The notes beneath the pieces are model-generated. The model was not told the origin of the DNA and did not search any database. It worked only from the letters and a program-made list of their open reading frames with translations. The position numbers and the translations under genes are program-made. From the NCBI GenBank assembly GCA_036736205.1, contig DAINMX010000087.1, positions 1 to 22,317 of the forward strand: 22,317 nucleotides of DNA. Direction: 5' to 3'. Numbering within the stretch: the first letter of the stretch is position 1; every line of letters starts with the position of its first letter. Source of the DNA: XYA12-FULL-58-9 sp001798605 (GTDB lineage: Bacteria > Myxococcota > XYA12-FULL-58-9). Positions 18,082-22,317 of the stretch are shown in pieces.

Positions 18082-18263
18082 CAACGGTCACCGTGGCCCA
18101 TGGAGGTGTCACAACCGTCACGCCACACAATTCGTTTGGGGTAAGTCGACACACCAGGGAATGCCTGACCGATGTGCTCGAGACCATGGAGCTTCCTGGC
18201 GTTGGTCTCGACGAACCTATCAAGCTGGTGGTTGATTTGCGGCTCAAAGGCCTCGGGAGCTAA
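18081..18263 (+). pseudogene. Orphan 3' fragment of a kinase paralogue
   Basis: In the frame matching the kinase this stretch reads TVTVAHGGVTTVTPHNSF and continues through ECLTDVL, VKLVVDL-like (here IKLVVDLRL) and GLGS to its own TAA stop. An in-frame TGA at 18066-18068 closes the frame just upstream, and no kinase, membrane or first-cysteine segment is present, so it cannot make a working protein. Compared with the kinase it has five amino-acid changes (Arg to His, Ser to Arg, two Gly to Glu, Val to Ile) and five synonymous codon changes. The stop lies six bases from the end of the Spy-like gene, which converges on it. Confidence 0.85.
18082..18259 (+). repeat. Right copy of 178-bp direct repeat
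   Basis: Direct-orientation partner of 4133-4310, offset by exactly 13,949 bp, with 11 mismatches and no gaps. Together the copies bracket the lipoprotein and CsgG-like genes. No integrase, tRNA gene or intact transposase was found beside either copy. Confidence 0.95.
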
Positions 18264-18269
18264 TTCGTC

Positions 18270-18842
18270 TCACCAATCTCTGCCACCACGGCCTGGACCA
18301 TAACCCTTTCCACGACCTCTGCCGGCCCCATTGCCCATACCTGGCCCCATACCTGGCCCCATACCTGGTCCACGTCCGGAACCCATGCCGTCCTCCGGTC
18401 CTCCTCGGCCCCCACGACGTTGTTCGAACCACTTCGACAGAAGTTGGCGTTGCTCGACCGAGAGCAACCGACGAACCGACAACATGAGCTCCACGTGATT
18501 CTTGTGCATCCGCGTCTGCTGAGTGCCTACTTCCTCGACCTTGCCCAGGACTTCGTTGACTTCGGGCATATCGGCCGCCATCAGCGCATGCAGCTTCACC
18601 TGTGCCTGCTCCAACGCCGATCGTATCTCCACGTCCCGGTGCTCCGCGGCCACCGCCAGCTTGCGAATCTCGACGAGCACCTCCTCAGCAACACCCAATT
18701 GTCGAGCCACCCCCTCAATGCGTGACGGCATCCCCGGGCCACCACCTTTGCCGCGCGGCCCCCGCTGTGCCCATGCGGCACCTGAAACACCGAGAATTGT
18801 CGCAGCCATAACGGCAGAAACCACCCATCGTTTGAATTCCAT
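18270..18842 (-). CDS. Spy/ZraP-like (LTXXQ-type) periplasmic stress or metal-binding protein
   Basis: A 190-residue protein with a signal peptide (1-25, ending AWA before Gln26). A mainly helical, Glu/Gln/His/Met-containing middle (about 40-142) ends in LSVEQRQLL, which resembles the LTxxQ motif of Spy, CpxP and ZraP. These are periplasmic chaperones or metal sensors induced by envelope or metal stress. The C-terminus is Gly/Arg/Met-rich with three GPGM units encoded by a 12-bp tandem repeat, ending in Trp. I chose the ATG at 18842 because GGAGG lies seven bases upstream; the longer frame to 18926 has no such site and overlaps the preceding gene. It lies 34 bp after the membrane regulator gene and is probably the last gene of the sigma-factor operon, hence a plausible target or sensor of that circuit. 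Confidence 0.7.
   Translation of the reverse strand: MEFKRWVVSAVMAATILGVSGAAWAQRGPRGKGGGPGMPSRIEGVARQLGVAEEVLVEIRKLAVAAEHRDVEIRSALEQAQVKLHALMAADMPEVNEVLGKVEEVGTQQTRMHKNHVELMLSVRRLLSVEQRQLLSKWFEQRRGGRGGPEDGMGSGRGPGMGPGMGPGMGNGAGRGRGKGYGPGRGGRDW
18334..18369 (-). repeat. Three 12-bp tandem repeats in the Spy-like gene
   Basis: On the plus strand the unit is cccatacctggc, present at 18334-18345, 18346-18357 and, with a changed last base, 18358-18369. On the coding strand it specifies repeated Gly-Pro-Gly-Met. Such repeats can change in number by slippage without breaking the frame. Confidence 0.9.
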
Positions 18843-18849
18843 GACAAAA

Positions 18850-18854
18850 CCTCC
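18850..18854 (-). promoter_or_regulatory. Ribosome binding site fixing the Spy-like start
   Basis: The minus strand reads GGAGG with seven bases to the ATG at 18842. It rules out the longer in-frame start 28 codons upstream. Confidence 0.8.
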
Positions 18855-18876
18855 ACACCTAAAGATAGGGTGCAAA

Positions 18877-19266
18877 TCACTGTTCTTCCGACGGCCCGAG
18901 CCAATAGGCGAGGGCCTGATACTCAACGGGCAAATCCTCGGGGACGTCTCCCCATTTGACGGGCACCGCCAATCCTAGCCATTCATCCCAATCCGCATCG
19001 CCAGCGACCTCCGCAGGCGCTGCCGTTCTGGACACACTCGTCCCAATTTCCGGGCGTTCAGGCAAAACGGCCGCCACCGCCAACGCCAACCCCAAACCGG
19101 CAACAACGACCGCCCCCCCCAGAGGAGCTCGCCAGGTTGACCGATTCCCTTCTGCCTTTTCCCACAACTCGAGGTCAAAACGTGCACGCTCCGTTGCCGT
19201 GAGCCGCAGTTCACCCCACCCTCGTCGCACCTTCTCGACCAGTTGTTCATCGGTCATGCGTGTCAT
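18877..19266 (-). CDS. Single-pass membrane protein, putative anti-sigma factor
   Basis: A 129-residue protein with a cytoplasmic N-terminus of about 48 residues (MTDEQLVEKVRRGWGELRLTATERARF), one membrane helix at about 49-68, and a periplasmic part of about 60 residues rich in Trp and acidic residues (DWDEWLGLAVPVKWGDVPEDLP). This topology, and a start codon that overlaps the sigma-factor stop as ATGA, are what one expects of a membrane anti-sigma factor. However, I do not recognise a zinc anti-sigma motif (HxxxCxxC), so the role rests on context. The start at 19266 is supported by a GGGAGGAAG site inside the end of the sigma-factor gene. The Spy-like gene follows after 34 bp, suggesting that the periplasmic part may sense envelope or metal stress. 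Confidence 0.6.
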   Translation of the reverse strand: MTRMTDEQLVEKVRRGWGELRLTATERARFDLELWEKAEGNRSTWRAPLGGAVVVAGLGLALAVAAVLPERPEIGTSVSRTAAPAEVAGDADWDEWLGLAVPVKWGDVPEDLPVEYQALAYWLGPSEEQ

Positions 19267-19805
19267 TGTACTTCCTCCCAAAGGCTGCCGAGCTCGCGGC
19301 GCAGGGTCGCCAATGCCCGATGCAAATGACTCTTGAGGGTTCCGGGGGCCACCGCCAAAACATCAGCCGCGGCAACTACCGTCATACCCTCGAGATGCAC
19401 CATGGCAAATGCAGCACGTTGTTGCTGCGACAGCTTCTCGAGAGCCAACGCAATCTGACGTTTGACCTCAGGGTCGCCACGGGGGAGATCGACCATTTGC
19501 TCTTGGGCCCGCCCCCAAAGGCGATCCCAGCGTTCGCGCAGGAAACTCTTTCGATCTAGCCTCGCTGCCTCTCTGATGAGAATTCGCAAAAACCAGGTGG
19601 ACAGGCTGGAGTCGCCACGAAACACGGGCAACGCCTCGAACGCACGAAGAAATGCGTTTTGGGCGGCGTCGAGAGCGGCCTCACGGTCGCCGCCGAGCAT
19701 GTGGTAAGCAATGGCGACAGCCCGATCCCGTTCGTTCTGGACAAGCTCAACGAGCTGGGCCTGCCGCTCAACCTTTTCGGGAATGCTTTTCACCACTGTT
19801 TCCAC
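19263..19805 (-). CDS. ECF RNA polymerase sigma factor
   Basis: A 180-residue sigma-70-family protein of ECF type, which directs RNA polymerase to stress promoters. Region 2 covers about 25-90: DAAQNAFLRAFEALPVFRGDSSLSTWFLRI, with the expected DxxQxxFLRAF -10-binding helix and the FRGDSSLSTWF core. Region 4 covers about 118-172: LEKLSQQQRAAFAMVHLEGMTVVAAADVLAV and GTLKSHLHRALATLRREL, the helix-turn-helix for the -35 element. Length is normal for the family. The start is GTG at 19805 with only a weak AAAGG upstream. Its stop overlaps the start of the putative anti-sigma gene (ATGA), which implies translational coupling. It follows another sigma factor gene after 59 bp, so both may be in one transcript. 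Confidence 0.9.
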   Translation of the reverse strand: METVVKSIPEKVERQAQLVELVQNERDRAVAIAYHMLGGDREAALDAAQNAFLRAFEALPVFRGDSSLSTWFLRILIREAARLDRKSFLRERWDRLWGRAQEQMVDLPRGDPEVKRQIALALEKLSQQQRAAFAMVHLEGMTVVAAADVLAVAPGTLKSHLHRALATLRRELGSLWEEVQ

Positions 19806-19864
19806 GCTGGGCCTTTCGTCACTGCGACATTAGACCCCTGAAGGCGCGATTTGGTTTACGTGTA

Positions 19865-20488
19865 CTATTCGTTGCGCTCACGCAAGCGCACAAGCTTCGC
19901 CTCCCCACGGGAAACCAGCTTGCGCGAGGCCTCTGCAGTACAGCCCAAGAGTTCGCCAACTTCGGCGTAGGTGTAACCAAGGTGATGCAGCATCACGGCA
20001 CCGGCATACTGCGGCTTGAGCTCATCGAGCATTTCAGCAAGTGTTTGCAGACGCCGATGATCGTCGATGGCCGATTCCGGTGACGTGCCAGCTGGGGTCA
20101 TACGCTCGGCCCGCTCTACCCCAGTTTCGACACGATGATCGCGCCTTTTGGCGAGATTGAAACGCTGCGCATCGATGATGGTGGCAGTCGCAAGCTTGTG
20201 CAACCAAGCCTTGAAGGCCTGACGGCCCTGCCATCTCTGCTTGGGCAGTGCCAACAGCACCTCGAGCGCGACCTCTTGCTCCAGATCCTGGGTTTGTTCG
20301 CGCAAACGCGTCGCGCCGCCCATGCGATAGCGACAGGCCCGAACAATCTGTCGAATCACCGGCCAATAGCGTTGGAACAGGACCGAACGTGCGCCCGAAT
20401 CTCCGGCGGCGGCTGAAGCCACCAATCCTTCGACAATCTGCGAATCGGTGGATTGTTGGTATTGATCATGTGGGAAGCGGTCTGACAC
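19865..20488 (-). CDS. ECF-like sigma factor, possible kinase partner
   Basis: A 207-residue sigma-70-family protein. Region 2 is about 34-112: VLFQRYWPVIRQIVRACR, DLEQEVALEVLLALPKQRWQGRQAFKAWLHKLATATIIDAQR. Region 4 is about 148-203: LAEMLDELKPQYAGAVMLHHLGYTYAEVGELLGCTAEASRKLVSRGEAKL. It is only distantly similar to the next sigma factor, so this is not a recent tandem duplication. The head-and-tail pattern recalls ECF factors that occur with Ser/Thr kinases in Planctomycetes and myxobacteria, and the kinase at 2725 has the matching N-terminal segment; that link is inference. The start is GTG at 20488 without a good ribosome binding site, so it is uncertain. No anti-sigma gene of its own is evident. 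It probably heads a four-gene minus-strand operon. Confidence 0.8.
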   Translation of the reverse strand: MSDRFPHDQYQQSTDSQIVEGLVASAAAGDSGARSVLFQRYWPVIRQIVRACRYRMGGATRLREQTQDLEQEVALEVLLALPKQRWQGRQAFKAWLHKLATATIIDAQRFNLAKRRDHRVETGVERAERMTPAGTSPESAIDDHRRLQTLAEMLDELKPQYAGAVMLHHLGYTYAEVGELLGCTAEASRKLVSRGEAKLVRLRERNE

Positions 20489-20657
20489 GGAGCACAGTGT
20501 CGCATTGACCCGACCTCTTGGAAAGCCCAGTTTCTCGGGTGCAGATAGGGCGGAGGCCTCTCAATGAGGAGGGGGGCGAGTGCCTGCGATCCCCAAATAT
20601 TCCCGAATACAGACCAGTGGTGGCCGGGACCGGGTTGTGACATAGTGACCGGAAACA
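20489..20657. promoter_or_regulatory. Divergent intergenic region, sigma operon versus small membrane gene
   Basis: This 169-bp region must hold promoters in both directions, for the minus-strand sigma-factor operon and for the plus-strand small gene and trmL. It has scattered TTGACC- and CATAGT-like elements but no pair with correct spacing. ECF promoters often lack familiar consensus sequences, so an autoregulated promoter cannot be excluded. Confidence 0.35.
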
Positions 20658-20816
20658 ATGCGTTCCCGCGATACCCCACCTGTGCTGAGGCAGACCCAGC
20701 CGGAGATCTACACCGACGGCGCGCGAAATAGGCGCGGCCGACGTCTCGGCGTTAGCGTTGTCGTGGTTATCGCCGCCGTCGCCTTAGTTGGTTGGGCGGC
20801 TGCCATGTGGCACTAG
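20658..20816 (+). CDS. Small single-pass membrane protein (52 aa)
   Basis: An ATG frame of 52 codons and a TAG stop. The first 30 residues are polar and basic (PPVLRQTQPEIYTDGARN then RRGRR). They are followed by a clean hydrophobic helix at about 31-50 (VSVVVVIAAVALVGWAAAM) and a short WH tail. A positively charged flank before one membrane helix is the pattern of a real inner-membrane small protein with its N-terminus inside. GGAAAC before the ATG is a weak ribosome binding site. It ends 53 bp before the chosen trmL start and may share its transcript. I do not recognise a family or function. Confidence 0.55.
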   Translation: MRSRDTPPVLRQTQPEIYTDGARNRRGRRLGVSVVVVIAAVALVGWAAAMWH

Positions 20817-20869
20817 ATCGAGCGGTGGAGCTCGCGATCACGATCGTTCACCCAATCATCCAACCCAAC

Positions 20870-21358
20870 ATGCTGCACGTCGTCCTTTTTCAACCGGAGA
20901 TCCCGCAGAACACTGGCAACGTCGGTAGGCTCTGCGCGGTTACACGCTCCCGGCTCCACCTGATCCACCCGTTGGGTTTCACCATTACCGATCGCCACCT
21001 TCGCCGAGCGGGCATGGACTATTGGCATTCACTCGACGTCGTCGAGCACCTCAATTGGCAGGCTTTCCTCGACAGCGAAAAACGCCCGAAACGGACCTGG
21101 GTGTTCACCACCAAGTCGCGACAGTCTTTCTGGCGGGCGTCCTTTTCCGATGGTGACGGGCTCCTTTTTGGCCGCGAGACTTCCGGCTGCCCCGATTGGC
21201 TGCACTCGTGGGCCGGTGCCGACATGCGGCTGAACATCCCGCATCTCAATGATGATATGCGCTCCCTCAATCTATCCACAGCAGTGGGAATCGCTACCTA
21301 CGAGGCGTTGCGGCAGACCCTCAGCGGGCCAATAGCCACGCTAACACTGCCCCACTGA
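20870..21358 (+). CDS. trmL: tRNA (cytidine(34)-2'-O)-methyltransferase TrmL
   Basis: A 162-residue SPOUT-fold methyltransferase that 2'-O-methylates the wobble base of certain leucine tRNAs using S-adenosylmethionine. Family motifs are present: LFQPEIPQNTGNVGRLCA (6-23), HPLGF, RAGMDYWH, GLLFGRETSGCP (97-108, usually LFGPExxGLP) and IPHLNDDMRSLNLSTAVGIA with YEALRQ (124-149), which form the cofactor knot. I chose the ATG at 20870 because the protein then begins MLHVVLFQPEIP, as family members do. In-frame upstream codons back to 20792 (including a GTG at 20825) lack a ribosome binding site, but so does 20870. The last 38 bp overlap the end of the opposing zinc-ribbon gene. Confidence 0.9.
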   Translation: MLHVVLFQPEIPQNTGNVGRLCAVTRSRLHLIHPLGFTITDRHLRRAGMDYWHSLDVVEHLNWQAFLDSEKRPKRTWVFTTKSRQSFWRASFSDGDGLLFGRETSGCPDWLHSWAGADMRLNIPHLNDDMRSLNLSTAVGIATYEALRQTLSGPIATLTLPH

Positions 21359-21509
21359 GTGCGGCAGCCGCAATCACGACGGCGATATGGCGACGCACAT
21401 CCCGCTTGGTACTCCCAACCTGGCGGGCAAAGAGCCAACCGCATTTGGGGCACACCCGCGCATCAACGGCGAGGTCGACGCGACAGCTGGGACATCGTTT
21501 CAGGGCCAC
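21321..21509 (-). CDS. Zinc-ribbon single-pass membrane protein (62 aa)
   Basis: The N-terminus is a four-cysteine zinc ribbon (Cys6 and Cys9 in CPSC, Cys20 and Cys23 in CPKCG), followed by a basic linker (STKRDVRRH) and one membrane helix at about 41-60 ending in an Arg. The ribbon would be cytoplasmic. The start is GTG at 21509, strongly supported by GGGAGGG four bases upstream. It lies 78 bp downstream of the CpaF-like gene on the same strand and may be in its transcript. Its 3' end overlaps trmL by 38 bp. Small proteins like this are widespread; function unknown. Confidence 0.75.
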   Translation of the reverse strand: MALKRCPSCRVDLAVDARVCPKCGWLFARQVGSTKRDVRRHIAVVIAAAALSGAVLAWLLAR

Positions 21510-21513
21510 AATT

Positions 21514-21520
21514 CCCTCCC
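21514..21520 (-). promoter_or_regulatory. Ribosome binding site for the zinc-ribbon gene
   Basis: The minus strand reads GGGAGGG, four bases before the GTG at 21509. It supports this short gene being translated. Confidence 0.75.
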
Positions 21521-21587
21521 GCCATTACCGGACAATCTGAGCCCGATCTTAGACTGTCGCTGTGCAGACAGCAAAAATACTGCGCAT

Positions 21588-22317
21588 TCAAACGTCCTCA
21601 TCGTCCTCCTCCCGCAGGAGATCATCCCGCGCTCGCGCCCGACGCATGGCTTCATCGAAGGAGCGTTGCTCCACCCCACCCAACAACACGGAGCTAAGCG
21701 GCACCGCACCAGGCGGTGGTGGTGGCGGCGCCAAACCAAAGGTAGCGGCCAAAGTCGCATCCTCAGGGCTCGCCGTAGCTCCATCCTCAGACGGCACCTC
21801 CTCTTCCAATTGGTCGAGCTCCCAACCGGGTGGCGGCGCATCTCGCAGGGCGGGATCAAACCGGGGCGTTGGGCCAAGAGACGTCTCGACGACTGGCCGC
21901 GAAGAGATCCTGACCATCGGCTCTACAGCCACAGGCGCCGCTGCGGGCACCACAGGCGCCGCTGCGGGCACCACAGGTGCCCGCGTTGTGACGGGATGGG
22001 ACGGCCCCACATGTCGGAGCTCATCGGCCAACACATTCTGCCCTGCTCGTTCGAGCTCGTCGAGAAAACTCGGAGACGCAACGGGCATCAGAGCCGTCGG
22101 GACCGGCGGCAGATTCGAGGCAAACAACAGCTGTGGCCGATACCCCTCCTCGGCCAGGGTGATCTCGGCGATTTGACTCACTCGGGGCATTTCTCCGCGA
22201 GTCATCACCACGACCAAGTCGATGCCAGCAAGAACGTGCAGTGGTGCAGTCGACCCGCCCGCCCGCTCGACGCCAACCTCAAAACGCATCAAGGCTCGGT
22301 CCAGACGAGCCGCATCG
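21588..22317 (-). CDS. CpaF/TadA-like secretion ATPase, C-terminal part with long disordered tail (partial)
   Basis: The frame runs off the right edge, so the protein's start is missing. The visible N-terminal part reads ...DAARLDRALMRFEVGVE, then APLHVLAGIDLVVVMTRGEMPRVSQIAEITLAEEGYRPQLLF. This resembles the end of CpaF/TadA-type type II/IV secretion ATPases (ALSRLE..., ASAIDLVVQ, RRVTSITEI), which drive Tad/Flp pilus or secretion machines in the cytoplasm. About 180 residues follow that these enzymes normally lack: rich in Pro, Ala and Val with tandem seven-residue units, a poly-Pro run and an acidic end (LLREEDDEDV). The ATP-binding motifs would lie outside the window, so the family call rests on the C-terminal end alone. 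The zinc-ribbon gene follows downstream. Confidence 0.55.
   Translation of the reverse strand, partial: DAARLDRALMRFEVGVERAGGSTAPLHVLAGIDLVVVMTRGEMPRVSQIAEITLAEEGYRPQLLFASNLPPVPTALMPVASPSFLDELERAGQNVLADELRHVGPSHPVTTRAPVVPAAAPVVPAAAPVAVEPMVRISSRPVVETSLGPTPRFDPALRDAPPPGWELDQLEEEVPSEDGATASPEDATLAATFGLAPPPPPPGAVPLSSVLLGGVEQRSFDEAMRRARARDDLLREEDDEDV
21931..21981 (-). repeat. 21-bp tandem repeat in the ATPase tail
   Basis: Two identical 21-bp units (21931-21951 and 21952-21972) and a nine-base partial third unit with one change. They encode Ala/Pro/Val heptads (APVVPAA) on the minus strand. The frame is kept whatever the copy number. Confidence 0.9.

Noticed and set aside
21545..21570. Hairpin-like sequence between the ATPase and zinc-ribbon genes, as a terminator
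   Set aside because: The stem is only five base pairs and, on the minus strand where both genes are read, no T-run follows it.

Overview
The window looks like chromosome from a moderately GC-rich Gram-negative bacterium, most likely a myxobacterium-like member of the former Deltaproteobacteria. Three things suggest this: a Ser/Thr kinase that ends in an AgmX/PglI-like cysteine-pair domain, a very large outer-surface lipoprotein starting with a 'DRTNPFD'-type motif, and several ECF sigma factors. This assignment is an inference from gene content; no rRNA, tRNA or CRISPR array was seen.

Layout. Positions 1-771 hold a decayed transposase C-terminus (minus strand) and two small inverted repeats, then a probable promoter. 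A transglutaminase-like protein (772-1422, +) converges on an M29-like aminopeptidase (2626-1442, -). Divergent from the peptidase is a membrane-anchored Ser/Thr kinase (2725-4317, +). Next is a ~13.6 kb minus-strand unit of two genes 35 bp apart: a ~4050-residue lipoprotein (17888-5736) and a signal-peptide-bearing CsgG/TolB-like protein with a DUF5683-like tail (5700-4354). Then comes a minus-strand cluster, in transcription order: an ECF-like sigma factor (20488-19865), a second ECF sigma factor (19805-19263), a single-pass putative anti-sigma/regulator (19266-18877, overlapping by ATGA), and a Spy/ZraP-like periplasmic protein (18842-18270). The right end has a 52-residue membrane peptide (20658-20816, +), trmL (20870-21358, +), a zinc-ribbon membrane protein (21509-21321, -) whose 3' end overlaps trmL, and the C-terminal part of a CpaF-like secretion ATPase with a long Pro/Ala/acidic tail running off the window.

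Most notable structure. The last 178 bp of the kinase gene's shared region (4133-4310) recur in direct orientation at 18082-18259 with 11 mismatches and no indels. The first 67 bp are identical. The second copy keeps the reading frame and its own stop, but has no upstream kinase sequence. The repeats bracket exactly the two-gene giant-lipoprotein unit. The simplest reading is that this unit arrived, or was duplicated with a kinase paralogue, by recombination in the 3' end of the kinase gene, splitting a kinase that once lay next to the sigma-factor cluster.

How the genes may work together (inference). The kinase has the N-terminal segment typical of kinases paired with ECF sigma factors, so the first sigma factor of the cluster is a candidate partner. 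The second sigma factor, the membrane regulator and the Spy-like protein look like an envelope- or metal-stress circuit. The giant lipoprotein and its CsgG/DUF5683 partner look like a cell-surface or export pair.
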